Assembly: GCF_037975245.1 (NCBI RefSeq)
Contig: NC_092579.1
Location: forward strand, 17,200,178 to 17,264,177
DNA: 64,000 bases
DNA from: Apostichopus japonicus
Lineage: Eukaryota; Echinodermata; Holothuroidea; Aspidochirotida; Stichopodidae
Direction: 5' to 3'
The notes beneath the pieces are model-generated. The model did not search any database. It was not told where the DNA came from and saw only the letters and a list, made by a program, of their open reading frames with translations. Below, piece after piece: positions 1-11,718 of the stretch. The stretch's first letter is position 1; every line of letters begins with the position of its first letter. The translations under genes were made by a program, and so were the position numbers.

Positions 1-1228
1 AGTTAATCCTAATATTTGAATATTCATAACAGCATCTGGCAATTTTTAAAAGTACACATTGGATAGATGTGAGGAGGCAAACTGTTAGGTATGTGGGAAT
101 TTGAAAGGATTTCTACTTGATAGGCACACTGGTAGTGTGCAAACTGGTAGTGGGACAAAATGACCTGTTATCTTCTCAAACTGCCAAAATGTTGATGAAT
201 GAAAACATAGTATAGAAGCTTCTACTTCTTAAATGCATTTTCATATATTTTGATAACTACTTTCAAGAAAATGTAACAGTAACTTCAGTCCCATACAGAA
301 ACTAGAATTTCTTCACACATTTACTGTGCAATTTTTTTTTATATATTCAAAGCTAATTGTTGAGTGCATATTCCAGTTGGTTCATGGTGAGTCACTCTAG
401 AGATCACAATTTTGTTTTGAGGTACTGATCAAGTTAGGTCTATAAACAATTATCTCTACATTTGACAAATTTCACCATGATGTCTTTGTTGGTATTTCAA
501 CAAAACTAACAAGTTAGTTTTAAGCAAAGTTCTGCAAAAGTTTATCAGCTGCAAAACCTCACTTTAAACATACAGCCGGCTGTTGGCCAACAGGTACTGA
601 TAGAGTGCTGCAATATTTCTGTACCTTTAAAGTAGGGGGCTACCATGGACCATGATATTTTCTAAACCAGCCCCTTACTATTAACCTCAAAATAACAAAA
701 TAAATTACTGAATGCAAATGAAAACTCCCATTTTATAAGGGTAAATTTCCACTGACTCCAACCTGTTTTTTATCATTTAACCAATAACTCATTTGATTAT
801 AAATGAATTTGGATTCTACACTTGTGCAAAAGGAAATATCATCTGCCATTAGATAATCACTAGTTATGGCTGGTACTTATAGTGGCTATCTTTGGTGTGG
901 AAGCTATAAAAAATCAAAAGTTGCTGTGAGTCTTAACTACTCTGGATCATACCTTGCCACTTGGATTTGTTTTTAACAAACATTCATTTTCAGAGCAACA
1001 TGTCTCTGATACAAAATGGAAAAAAAATTCAAACAAACCATATTAAAGAATTCTTTCTTTAAACTTTCTACCTATTATTAGATTAAACAGTAGTAATTAT
1101 TTCTTAAGCGGCAACTTATGGGACATCATCCAGTTTTGCTTCTGCTTTTAACTTACTGCTCTCAATGTCATTGCATGTGTATTTATGATTTTAAATGTTT
1201 TGTGATGTTATCTCTCTTTTTTATGTAG
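1..1228. other. AT-rich intron-like sequence, no gene seen
   Basis: No supportable exon, RNA gene or mobile element was recognised. The stretch ends in a pyrimidine-rich tract and AG that serve as the acceptor of the exon starting at 1229, so it is probably intron of the SET-domain gene, whose earlier exons lie outside the window. Confidence 0.5.
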
Positions 1229-1328
1229 TTTCATAATAAGATCACCCTACACCAGGACTGCCTCCATCATGTACAATCAGAGTGTGATAAGGAAGACTTT
1301 CAAGTGAGGTTCATCATTGATACCATTG
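1229..1328 (+). CDS. KMT5A-like gene, exon before the SET core
   Basis: The acceptor is a pyrimidine tract followed by tatgtag, and the donor is CCATTG|GTAAGA. The 100-nt exon reads open in phase 0 and ends after one base of a codon. It encodes a His/Cys-containing stretch (HQDCLHHVQSE) followed by FIIDTIG. The last Gly codon is completed by the first two bases of exon 2, giving IGRGVFATK, the usual start of a SET domain. This exon lies outside the duplicated block and is present once. Confidence 0.72.
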
Positions 1329-2112
1329 GTAAGATGTAAAAAAAAATCATTTAATGCCTTTTTAGGATATTCTGTATGATAGTGCATCAAATTCAAGTGG
1401 GAAATGATCCACAGCTTAAACTATAAAACTAAGACTAAAAATTTCAACTTGAACGTTGGTCAAATTGCTTTTACTGACATTGGAGTACAGTATGTTAAAG
1501 GTAGTCTGTATTGGCCCTAAATTTTGGCATGCTTAAATTGCTAGAAGTTTTCAAAAAGTACTGACCTTGAGGTCTTTACTTTCCAAACTGTTCTCATATT
1601 CTAAATGAACACACAAGATGACTGAATGTCCCAGTGAGATAATTGATTTAGTTCCAATATGGAAATTACCGCCATTTACTGTTGCTCAATGGAATACTAT
1701 TATGAATACAAAGCAATTTTTCTTCCTGCCTCTGGGATTGGGGTGGGATGGGGGGATGAGGGGGTCATGCCCAGTGTCTCTCTCATTTTGTTTTGTCCTT
1801 TTTGTGAGTGGGGGATGGGGGGTGTTCATTTAGAAGAGTTGGTCGTGATAACATTACTGTTTCATTATAATGGTTGTACAGATGGAGGGATGGGGGTTAG
1901 CAGAAAGAAGGGAGATTATTTAAGAACAAAATCACTTGTAGAACACCAACTGTGTATGGCCTTCTGTGATTGTTCCCAATCCGATATGGAACGCGGGAAG
2001 TGAGGCTGTCCAAGACTGAAGACATTGGACACAACATCAAAGAACTCTTCTATTTTCTTTCCCTGTATCAGAAAATCTTTTTCAATCCATTCCTTTTTTG
2101 ACATCTTGACAG

Positions 2113-2272
2113 GAAGAGGAGTGTTTGCAACAAAGTAAATCTGGCAAGGTGATTTCTAGCTAGAGCATAGAGGAGAAATAATTTCTCCTGAGGAGGCATC
2201 CAAAGTAGCTAGAACCAAGGAAGATGGCAACACCTTCTTGTACTTTTATGAGAATGGTGGAACTATAGAATG
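2113..2272 (+). pseudogene. KMT5A-like SET exon 2, copy A, with two in-frame stops
   Basis: Acceptor CTTGACAG| and donor GAATG|GTAAGT frame a 160-nt exon (phase 1 to 2). It reads GRGVFATK, stop (TAA), IWQGDF, stop (TAG), LEHRGEIISPEEAS and then FYENGG, a SET N-terminal half. The TAA sits where copy B has GAA (Glu). The TAG is also present in copy B. The frame is otherwise intact from end to end, so the lesions are substitutions rather than frameshifts. Confidence 0.75.
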
Positions 2273-3023
2273 GTAAGTTAAAATGTTTGCTTCCCATATT
2301 ATGGTCTGTAAATGTTTAATTTTTCTTTGACTATTCACAACATTAAGGATAACAATTTAAACTTTGAAATGCATATTTTGTTCTATAAATATTCACAAAA
2401 TGGAGGGTTCGAATGTCACACTACTTGCTAATTTGTGAGTAGGATTTTATTATTACCAGGAGAAAATGAAAGGCACTACTATTTTTCATGGTGTAGCCTA
2501 AATTCCCTGAGAATATTCGCTGCATATTTCTACAAATAAAACCTAGTCTACTTTCCAAAGATTTGTCTGATGGAGCAAGATATCACCTTTGAATTACACT
2601 GATTTTTCACCAGAAGTGGACTTGAAGCAAACAAGGGTGATGTCAGAGTTATGCACTGACAACAAAGTGTTTTTTTTACCTTTCACAAACTACTGTATGT
2701 TTGCACCTTGGAATGAATAACTTGCAAATCAGGAATCATACTTGATGCTTGGGGTTGACTTTTGTGTGAAAAGAGACAACTTCAAATGTACATCAAAACA
2801 TATGACTTGAATCATATTCCTCCAGAATGTTACATTCATTTTCCTATTTAACCTGTCAAAAATTCATTTTGGCTTGTACTATCATATACAATGAGTGATC
2901 TGTCTATGTAGCTCTCTATACAGTGTGTCAACTTTTACAGTTGTTCAGTCCTGCTCCTTTGGTTTCATAGTCATTCTGAATTGTTTTTATAATCCACTTA
3001 AACTTTCAATTTGTTGCCCTCAG

Positions 3024-3226
3024 TATTGATGCTACAAACACAGCCTGTGTTGCAAAGATGGTAAATGATGAGATTGGCAGGGAGGCCAATTCTGTTATGA
3101 AGAAACAAATACTTGCAAATACTTGAAGGAAGAATCTGTCTCTGTTTGTTTGCCCTAAAAGACATAAAACATGGTCAAGGACTTCGGTACGACTATGGGC
3201 AAACAGATTTACTGTGGTGAAAGAAG
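3024..3226 (+). pseudogene. KMT5A-like SET exon 3, copy A, with 10-bp microduplication
   Basis: Acceptor ttgccctcag| and donor AAGAAG|GTAAGA are the same as in copy B, but the exon is 203 nt instead of 193. The extra 10 bases are a local duplication (caaatacttg repeated around 3107-3126), which shifts the frame. A TGA near 3218-3220 also replaces an Arg codon of copy B. The original frame encodes IDATNTACVAKMVNDEIG, including the Asn-rich cofactor-binding segment of SET domains. Confidence 0.75.
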
Positions 3227-3300
3227 GTAAGAAAGAAATTGCAAGGCATGAGTAAATATTTACTTAATAGTTAAACTTTAATAGGGTATGGAGAAATATG

Positions 3301-4126
3301 TTTAAGATAAATTCCAGTATACCCAGTATCTGAAGGAGATCGTTCACTGAATACCACCTGGCTGAGGATTCTGTCTGTTACAAAAATCTTGGACATTCCT
3401 CCAAACAACATGAATCTTTATTCATATAAGAGATGCAGGATTTGCACAAAATTGCTATGCCATGGTGATCAGTTTCTTACAGATCAAATCATGAGGGTAG
3501 GATGCAGGACATACATGAATGTATGAAGGAGTGAGCCCTTCTGGCTATCTGCTTAGCTGCTTCACTTTACTTTGGCAAATCTGCCTTAAAATAAATATCG
3601 AAAAGACCATTTAGCTCAGAACGATAAGATGACTATTGAGAAATGTACAAGACCCTAGGAATGAATATAAACATCAAGTATGGGGGGGGGGCACTCTGAG
3701 CAAAGATGTGTTTAGCTTTGTGTAAAGAAGGAAGGTGTACTCTGTGCACACTGAAGCAGCTGAAACTATGGTCTTAACAAGACTAAGTATGATAGAGGGT
3801 TTTAACCTTTCGCAGGGCTTCAAAGATATCTCTCTTTTCAACCTCTAACTGTGGTAAGTGTTTCCTGAAGAAAGACCACAATTAGAAATCAATCAGCAAG
3901 GTAACAGAGAAAAGTATTTTAGTAAAATAAATAGAACTTGACAAGAAATGTTCTTATTGATTGTGGGATTCAAATGTTGGAAAATTCGGGGCAATAACTT
4001 ACCTGAATGATAAACCCTAAACGAGAGCTTACAGTAACCACTTGAAAGTATTCTACAGAATGTAGTTTTGGCTTGCAAAGTGTAATTGATCAAGCATTAG
4101 CTTACATACTACATAGGAAAGGCCAA
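3301..4126. other. Spacer between the two SET exon blocks
   Basis: No convincing exon or transposon was seen. A short stretch at about 3815-3857 has an acceptor-like cgcag and a donor-like GTAAGT but hits a stop in its best frame, so it is not called. A short poly-G run lies at about 3681-3690. Confidence 0.4.
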
Positions 4127-4703
4127 CTGGAAATCTTTACTTTCCAAACTATTCTCATATATTCTACATGAACACATAAATTGATTGAATGTCCAATTGA
4201 GGTAAATTTATCAAGTTTAAAAAAGGAAAGTACCTCCATTTATTGTTGCTCAATGGAGTACTATTATCAAGACAATCCAATTTTCCGTCCTGCCACCTGT
4301 GGGGAGGGGTGGGGTGAGGGGGGTTGGATCATGCCCAGTGTCTGTCTCATATTTTGTAATATGTATAGTACCAGGGTAATGCAGAGTACTGTTGAAAAAG
4401 CTTTATGGAACTTTATGACACTTTCCTTGGGGGGGGGTGGGTGAGTTGGTCTTGATAACATTACTGTATCATTATAATGGTTGTACAGATGGAGGGATGG
4501 TGGTGAGCAGAAAGAAGGGAGATTATTTAAGAACAGAATCATTTGCAGAACACAAACTGTGTATGGTATTCTGTGATTGTTCCCAATCCGATATGGTATG
4601 GGGGAGTGAGGCTGTCCAAGGTTGAAGACATTGAATGCAACATCAAAGAATTCTTCTATTTTCTTTCCCTGTTCAACCCATTTCTTTTTTAAGGTCTTGA
4701 CAG

Positions 4704-4863
4704 GAAGGGAAGTGTTTGCAACAAAGGAAATCAGGCAAGGTGATTTCTAGCTAGAATAAAGAGGAGAAATCATTTCTCCTGAGGAGGCATCCAATAGAGC
4801 TAGAACCAAGGAAGCTGGCAACACCGCCATGTACTTGTATGAGAATGGTGGAATTACAGAATG
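4704..4863 (+). pseudogene. KMT5A-like SET exon 2, copy B, with two in-frame stops
   Basis: The length is 160 nt and the splice sites match copy A. It reads GREVFATKEIRQGDF, stop (TAG), LE, stop (TAA), RGEIISPEEAS, then RARTKEAGNTAMYLYENGG. The TAG is at the same codon as in copy A. The TAA falls where copy A has CAT (His) and where SET families usually have an aromatic residue before RGE. Confidence 0.75.
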
Positions 4864-6194
4864 GTAAGTTGAAATGTTTGCTTCCCATTTTATGGTCTGT
4901 ATATGTTTAATTTGTTTTATGACTATTCACAACATCAAAGATAACAATTTAAAATATGCATATTTTTTTTCCATAAATATTCACAACATCCAGGGTTCAA
5001 ATTTTGACTATATCAATCACTAATTTGTGAGAAGGATGTTATTATTGCTAGGAGAAAATGAAAGGCACTAGTAATTTTTGGGGAGTAACCTAACTTACCC
5101 TAAAATTTTTGGTATACATTTCTACAAATAAAAGTCTCCTTTCAGAAGATTTGTCAGATGGAGGGAGAGGGGGGGGGGGGAGGACTCAGGGTAGCATGAC
5201 CAGAGGTTGATATTTAATGTTTATGGAATGTGGAAGAGAGGGAGGAACTTTTTTCTAGAGGTAGGGAGTGGAGTGGCTGGCACAAAGCAATCCACTAAGT
5301 CAAGTGCAGAAAATCTAGCCTAAACATTTGTTTAGAAGAAAAAACAATTTTTTTTTTTTATGAAAAACAAAACAAATGCATAGCCATGCTTACAAGTTTT
5401 ACATGTAGTCACCTGTAAGTGGATCGTGGAGCTAAGAATAATAAATTGGGAAGAGGGTAGGACTGGGGAGAGAGGGATGGGTGTTTATAAGGTAGGGACA
5501 AGGGAGTGCTGGCACCATATGCCAACCACATTTTGCTTAACACTACACTCAGTCAAATGGGAGAAGCCAGCCTATTCACATGTTGACAAAAGTAAAATTT
5601 GCATAGACTTGTGTACAACTTTGGATGTAGTGATCTGGCAGTGGATGCTAGCCTAATTTACTGAGGAAGAGGGAGTGAGCAAGGACTGGGGTGGGCAACA
5701 GGGAATTAAAGAAGTATTGATATGGAGTCATTTGATAGTTTTCCATTTTCAAGCTAATTTGAGAGACGTTTGATATTGGTGTTTGAAATCTTTTTCATGT
5801 TTTTGTTGGTCTTAAATTTGAAATAACTTTTATACTACACAAAGAATCATATATAAGCTATCAGCATAATTAAAGACATCACAGAGAATAACAGTCTAAT
5901 AAGCAATCATGTGTCCACTGAATAAAAACAACAAATATCAATGATTAAAAGGGGTTATATTCAATAAGAATTGGATGCAAATTCCTCCAGAATGTTACAT
6001 TCATTTTCCTATCATACGTGTAAAAAATCCTTTTGGCTTTGACTATCTTATGTATTGGAGTGATCTGTCTATGCAGCTCTCTAAACAGTGTTTCAATTTT
6101 TACAGTTGTTCAGTCCTGCTCCTTTGGTTTCATAGTCATTCTGAATTGTTTTTATAATCCACTTCTTTCTTAAACTTAAATTTGTTGCCCTCAG

Positions 6195-6387
6195 TATTGA
6201 TGCTACAGACACAGCCTGTGTTGCAAAGATGGTAAATGATGAGATTGGCAGGGAGGCCAATTCTGTTATGAAGAAACAAATACTTGAAGGAAGAGTCTGT
6301 CTCTGTTTGTTTGCCCTAAAAGACATGAAACATGGTCAAGAACTCCGGTACGACTATGGGCAAACAGATTTACTGTGGAGAAAGAAG
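6195..6387 (+). CDS. KMT5A-like SET exon 3, copy B, reading frame intact
   Basis: The 193-nt exon has acceptor ctcag| and donor AAGAAG|GTAAGA and runs phase 2 to 0 with no stop. It encodes IDATDTACVAKMVNDEIG, REANSVMKKQI, CLCLFALKDMKHGQ and ELRYDYGQTDLLWRKK. In SET proteins the VNDE...EANS segment and the LRYDYG tyrosine region build the cofactor and lysine-channel sites. Its predicted upstream partner exon is broken, so whether it is translated is unclear. Confidence 0.72.
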
Positions 6388-6470
6388 GTAAGAAAGAAAT
6401 TGCAAGGCATGAGTAAAAAATCACTGGTTTGTTAAAGTTTAATAGGTTATGGAGAAACATCTTAAAGATA

Positions 6471-9205
6471 AAGTCTGGGTCATGATGGGTTTTTTTCAGA
6501 TTTTAACTTACAAGTGAAAGTTCATATCAGCATTAAGGAAAACTGAATGGATATTGCAACTTTTTCCACATTATGTAGGGAACAGAGTGGTATAAACTGA
6601 ACTGTGTAGACTTGGCAACAAAAACATTTGCTGGCACTAAACACATTTCTAATGTGAAAGATAAGCTTAAAAACACTTTCTGCTAGAATGAGATTTGATT
6701 GAGGAAACCTTGGATGTTGTCATAACCTCATTATTCAATTGCAACTATTTATGTGGTTTGACACATTTCATAAGATTTTTTTAATTTAACCTTTGTGTTA
6801 GTTTATACTAATATCACCTTAATACCTTCCCTGGAGTTCAGTACTTGTCTTACAGTACTGATACTTAGCTATGCATGTGACTATGAAGAAGACAAATATG
6901 TGCTGTGAAAGCCGAGCACAAGACTCCTTTGATTCTTGTAAAACCATAAAAAAAAGGCATGAAGAAAATTGCTCAAAGCTTCAAGTTTCCTTCGTTATTT
7001 CAAATTTAATGGAAATTATTAAAAATAAGAAAACTTTTGAACTGTTCTAGACCTACCAGGATTTGAACCCTAAACCAAGACCCAGAGAATTATCAAATTT
7101 ATAATTTGAAGCAGTGTTAATATCACCTTTCATGGGATTATCAGTGAGGTACATAACTGTGAGAATCTGTAAGATAAAATATATATTTAAAGTTTACAGC
7201 AAAATAGTTCAATCTACTTGCTTCTGAACTAAACAGTGAGGGTGGTGTCTTAATTTAACAAATTGTAATGGAAGTTGTCAATACTTGGTAAACTATTTAC
7301 AAGCTGATAGTGGCCAAACATGATGTGGTAGGAATTAGAAAATATGCAATGAAATATAAGCAAGAAATTTTTGGAACAGAATTTATAACAACCTTCAAGA
7401 ACATCAGCTTAACCACCAATATGTGCTAGAAATGAAATAATGGTCACTTATGCTCTTTGCTTCATTCCTCAAACTACTATTCTGTAGCACAAAATTTTTA
7501 GAACCATTTGTCGTGAATAATCTTTCTCTTCTCAAAACAATAAATAAAAGGTGTTACTGTAAGTTAAATGAAAACAAATGAATGCATGATCTTATATTTC
7601 TCAAGTTTATTTTCCTTTAATAATGTTGAAAACAAATATTACAAAACGATATCATGCAGTGTATGAAATATTACAAACCTTGGTCCCTGGCACCAAATGT
7701 TCCTATTTTCACCCATCAATCCTCGTCTACCCCCTCCCCACCCCACCCACAATCACTATTTACCCATCTAGTAACCTTTGTTATTTACATAAACAGATTA
7801 AGAGGGAAATATTCTAAATCTGTTGCATGATATGGATAAAATTGAAAGCAAATAGTTAATAGCCATCTCTGTAATTTCTTCCTCAAAAGAAAGAACTATT
7901 TCACACATTTTTGTAGAAAAATAATTATTAAAAGTTTACTTTTGATAATAATAACAACAACTATTGCAAAATAATATATATCTGTGAAGTTAAGATTTCC
8001 CTCTACCAGTAAAAAACAGAACACTATTTAAAACAAAAATAGGACAAAATGTACAACAAAAAACAACAAAAAATTTTGCTTTTGTTTGAGATCTTGAACA
8101 TAACATACATCGCATGCATCTTGCTCATGTCCAGATGTTAAAAGGAGCATTTTGAGGAAAAATTTAACAAATTTTCTGCCCTGTCAAGATACTAAAATCC
8201 CATGCCAATGAAGGTCATTAATTTCACTAGACAACTTCAACCTCAAATAATGTATTCCAAGTGGAACAATTTCAAACATTATCAATGTGATTTCTGTGCC
8301 TAAAATATGAAAAATGTCTTGAGTGTTAACTATGGAAGATCAATGGATTTGTTCACCACTTTAACCACTGTAGGCTTGATTAAATTTATAATTAAATGCA
8401 TAAAGCTTCTGTAATTGCTTCAAGAAAGTTGTTGTTTTTGGTTGAAAGCAATTTATTCCTTTTCTCCCATGTTGTAAGTCCTATTCATATAGGGTAAAAT
8501 GAATTGGTTTGTTTACGAGGTAAACACCCCCCCCCCCTACCCCAATACAGAAATCATTGATACAAATATGTAGCTAACCTGTTGCATTATTGTTCAAAAT
8601 TATACATGGCTTTAGAACTCATTTGTATACATTTCCTCCAGTTCTGCTTGTGTTAATTCTAGTTAAGAATGAAACTTCATGTCTTCTTATGGCATATATA
8701 CATTTTTGTTACATGCGCAGTTTTATCAAGTTTTTGAAACACACTTAGAAGGAAGTGAAAATACAAGGAACTCTTTTTTCTGATACAACAAATTTGTTAC
8801 CATCGAAGAACAGAAAGTAAAACACAAAGTGTGTATTGCAGTCTAAGAAGTAAAATACTAAACTTTGTCGCACAAAAGAGAAAAAACTTTATGAAATGTT
8901 GGTCCGTCAAATGTAATACAAACTATTCCTGTGTAAATAAAAAAATATCTACAATGGCAGAAAAGGAGACAGAAGTCCTCCAAGCAATTCTGGGATACAT
9001 ATAAATATTGCAAAATTATGAGGAGATATCAGATATGGAAAAATTATCCTGTGTTACATATTGACTTTTAATTTTGGGGATTAACCTTGAATAAATAGAA
9101 AGGAAGTGCATTTCTTTTTCAAATGTTGAAAAAAATAGCCATCGTAATGAGCACTCAATCCATAACTGATTTAGATTTAATACAAACCAATGACCTAGTT
9201 TTACG
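6471..9205. other. Non-coding AT-rich region
   Basis: No exon, RNA gene or mobile element is supportable. Only simple features are seen: a poly-C run near 8528-8537 and A/T-rich low complexity around 7920-8080. It separates the + strand SET gene from the - strand kinase gene and may include the kinase 3' UTR. Confidence 0.45.
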
Positions 9206-9209
9206 ATCG

Positions 9210-9756
9210 CATTGTAATGAGTGACCATTTAGCAGTACATGTAATTATCCAGCAATGAGCTATGTTATAGACCCATTGTAATGAGTGACCATTAAGCAGT
9301 ACGTGTAATTATCCAATAATGAGCTATTTAATAGACCCCATTGTAATTAATGACCATTTAGCAGTGCGCGTAATTATCCAGCAATGAGCTATTTCATAGA
9401 CCCATTGTAATTAATGACCATTTAGCAGTATGTGTAATTATCCAGCAATGAGCTATTTAATAGACCCCATTGTAATTAATGACCATTTAGCAGTACGCGT
9501 AATTATCCAGCAATGAGCTATTTCATAGACCCATTGTAATTAATGACCATTTAGAAGTATGTGTAATTATCCAGCAATGAGCTATTTAATAGACCCCATT
9601 GTAACTAAATGACCATTTAGCAGTGTGCGTAATTATCCAGCAATGAGCTATTTCATAGACCCATTGTAATTAATGACCATTTAGCAGTGCGCGTAATTAT
9701 CCAGCAATGAGCTATTTCATAGACCCATTGTAATTAATGACCATTTAGCAGTATGT
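9210..9756. repeat. ~64-bp tandem repeat, 9 copies, dimeric pattern
   Basis: Nine units share the core attgtaat..gtgaccatttagcag followed by taattatccagcaatgag and end in atagaccc. Unit endings alternate between tttaatagacccc and tttcatagaccc for most of the array, so the higher-order period is about 129 bp. There is no coding potential. Confidence 0.93.
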
Positions 9757-10907
9757 GTTTTCTATTGTCTATTATCTATTGTTGTTACGTTGCAAGGCAA
9801 TATTACAACTGCATTATTCATTATGAGAATTGAATTCATGTTATTGATCCACTAACCAAGCTCTGCCTGTATGAATTTCAATATGTTGAACAATCAATAC
9901 CTTGTTTTGTGCACATTGGGACAATCATTATTAACTTTTGCATATGAACCTCATTTTCATCTTTCTTTCTTCAATTTTTTTCAATAGTTTCAAATCAATA
10001 ATCCAGCTTTTTGCCTGCAAACGGTCCAATAGTGTTATACAAACTTTTCTTGCAAAGCAAATACTGCAAAAAGAAATACCAAAGAAGCAGCTTGTGTCTC
10101 CAACATGGCTAAAAACTCATTGGATATATTTCCCTTGATGTTATTGATCAAACTTTTTTGTTGCCAATTAATTTATAAGAAGTATTTGAAATTTCCTGAT
10201 ACAGAAAAAAAAGAGTTGGAACACAAAGATATATGTTGTTTCACTGATCAAATTTACTTTGCCATCAACTATATCAGAGTAACTGTGGTAAATATGCTAA
10301 TGGCCGTCACAATGTGACAACGAACAACATCTCACCTTTAAATAAAAGACCTGGTGTCATCCTACGACAAAATAGTTAACGAGACTTACCATTAGTGTAT
10401 ATCAGTTGGAATTTAGGTACACTTACTTAGGTACACTTACTTAATCAAAAACTGTTTCAGACTGTAAATGACAATTAACTCTACAGGGTGACAAATATAT
10501 TGTAAATACATCATTTCTTAACAAGACTGCAAGCCCACGATGATTGGATGAGTACTGTCATGAACAAACTAAACATAGGTAGATGCCATGCTATGTATAT
10601 TCCATTTTGAAACGGTTATCGGTTCCAATCGTTCCAAGAATCCAGTGTTTGATGGGGGAACCATGCAACCATACAATCCATTCTCTTCTTCACCAGAAAA
10701 CACCGGATAACGTGAAACATTCTCGATCACGTAATTTGGGATTCACTTAATCGACGGCCATATTTCTGGGATATTTCCTGAGCAAACATTGGCAATAGAT
10801 TTGTAAAGATGGTGGCTTTTCACCTCTGTACCCTTGAGTTGTATCAGACTGAATCTCACACTATTGGATGTTGAAATAATTGAATTTTTTTAAAAAGAGA
10901 TTGCATT
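9757..10907. other. Non-coding, probable 3' flank or 3' UTR of the kinase gene
   Basis: No exon was recognised. The stretch lies directly downstream (left) of the - strand kinase stop codon at 10908, so part of it may be 3' UTR. A short direct repeat of taggtacacttactta is present at about 10415-10443. Confidence 0.4.
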
Positions 10908-11050
10908 CTATTTAAATATTTTATGTATCTTCTTCATCGCTGTCTTTATTTCTGAAAAGTTTGGTCTGTCCTCTGGTTCTTTCCTCCAGCAGGCCTGGAT
11001 CCATTCCCAGACGGCATCTGGACATTCGGGAGGCTGGTTCATCCGATAGC
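10908..11050 (-). CDS. FES/FER-like kinase, last coding exon
   Basis: The acceptor (AATTTCAG|) is at 11051-11052 and the stop TAG at 10908-10910. After one base from the previous exon it encodes GYRMNQPPECPDAVWEW, IQACWRKEPEDRPNF and a short Lys-rich end. CW..xPExRPxF is kinase subdomain XI with its conserved Arg. Ending a few residues after the kinase domain fits the FES/FER family. Confidence 0.88.
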
Positions 11051-11595
11051 CTGAAATTGAGGAGAAGATAGGCTTATAACCATGACAACGACAAACAAGC
11101 ACAGGCATCTAACGGTCGCTATGGTAGTGGTCAATAACGAGACATTTTAGGCATATTTCCAAGAATGTCAGACTTTTTTCTACATCATTTGTATCATTCA
11201 TATTATATGTAACTAGCAGTAGTTAGTGTATCTAACGTAAATTAAGGTGGCATTTTTCTTGAGGACGAAAAGAAGGAAGCAGTTACAGCTTTACAAAAAT
11301 TAACCCCCCCTCCACTCCTCCAAAGAATTATTCATTAACTGTCTGGTACAGCTTTGGAAACCCTCTATTATACCTACTGAGGCTTTCTTGTGTAACTATA
11401 GTAACCAACTGAGGACCACCTGGTGTAACTTTTGTTATCTATTATATATCATCTTTTAATTGTAATTTGAATTGCATACAGTGAGTACTATTATTTTCCA
11501 GTTCATCTGGCCAATATTCTTATTTTTTTCCTTAAAGGGGGAGGGTAAGGTTAAGGTGACTTCATATTCCTCTCTCATTGTTTTTCAGTACTTAC
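11051..11595. other. Kinase intron, no other feature
   Basis: This is an intron of about 545 bp between the last two kinase exons. It contains a short poly-C run near 11307-11313 and nothing else identifiable. Confidence 0.6.
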
Positions 11596-11718
11596 CGCCC
11601 TCTATTTTCTCTCTGGCCTCGTTGTTATTCATGCCGGGGTACGGAGTGCTACCTCTGGAGAATATCTCCCAGAGGAGTACTCCATAATTCCAGACGTCAG
11701 AGAGCGACGTGTATCTTC
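11596..11718 (-). CDS. FES/FER-like kinase exon, subdomains IX-X
   Basis: Acceptor CTTTCAG| and donor GGGCG|GTAAGT frame 123 nt (phase 1 to 1). It encodes [17 protein letters not shown], then [14 protein letters not shown] and a Glu/Lys-rich helix. SDVWxxGxLLWE is the subdomain IX signature of tyrosine kinases, and the PYPGM motif is typical of the C-lobe. The reading frame is intact. Confidence 0.9.

Larger units (their letters stand above)
1564..3300 (+). repeat. Segmental duplication, copy A (SET exons 2-3 and introns)
   Basis: Sequence from about 1564 matches the block from about 4127 to 6470 almost continuously, across introns and exons. The shared start is around tctttactttccaaact and the shared end lies just after the exon 3 donor. 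Copy A is shorter because positions about 2590-2805 do not align with the extra sequence in copy B (about 5175-5965). It includes a G-run region at 1736-1764. Confidence 0.85.
1229..6387 (+). pseudogene. KMT5A-like SET-domain methyltransferase gene, partial, exons 2-3 tandemly duplicated and disrupted
   Basis: Exons at 1229-1328, 2113-2272 and 3024-3226 are followed by second copies of exons 2 and 3 at 4704-4863 and 6195-6387. The conceptual protein has the layout of the KMT5A/set-1-like SET family: IDTIGRGVFATK entering the SET fold, an RGEIISPEEA segment, an acidic/Asn-Gly hairpin, then VNDEIGREANS (the RxxNxxxxxN region) and LRYDYG near the C-terminus. KMT5A enzymes monomethylate H4K20 in the nucleus using S-adenosylmethionine; KMT5A-like paralogues of this shorter type are numerous in some animals and their substrates are not known to me. 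Exon phases chain (0/1, 1/2, 2/0). Both exon 2 copies contain in-frame stops, so no intact SET domain can be made from the exons visible here. Upstream and downstream exons are not seen. Confidence 0.72.
4127..6470 (+). repeat. Segmental duplication, copy B (SET exons 2'-3')
   Basis: This is a direct tandem copy of 1564-3300 carrying exon 2' (4704-4863) and exon 3' (6195-6387). It differs by point changes and by extra, unalignable sequence at about 5175-5965 containing poly-G and poly-T runs. Direct orientation and shared intron sequence point to a DNA-level tandem duplication, not retrotransposition. Confidence 0.85.

Noticed and set aside
1618-2104. Frames of 62-114 codons around the G-rich part of the duplicated block
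   Set aside because: They lie in an intron between SET exons, are not conserved as frames in the second copy, and read through G-run low complexity.
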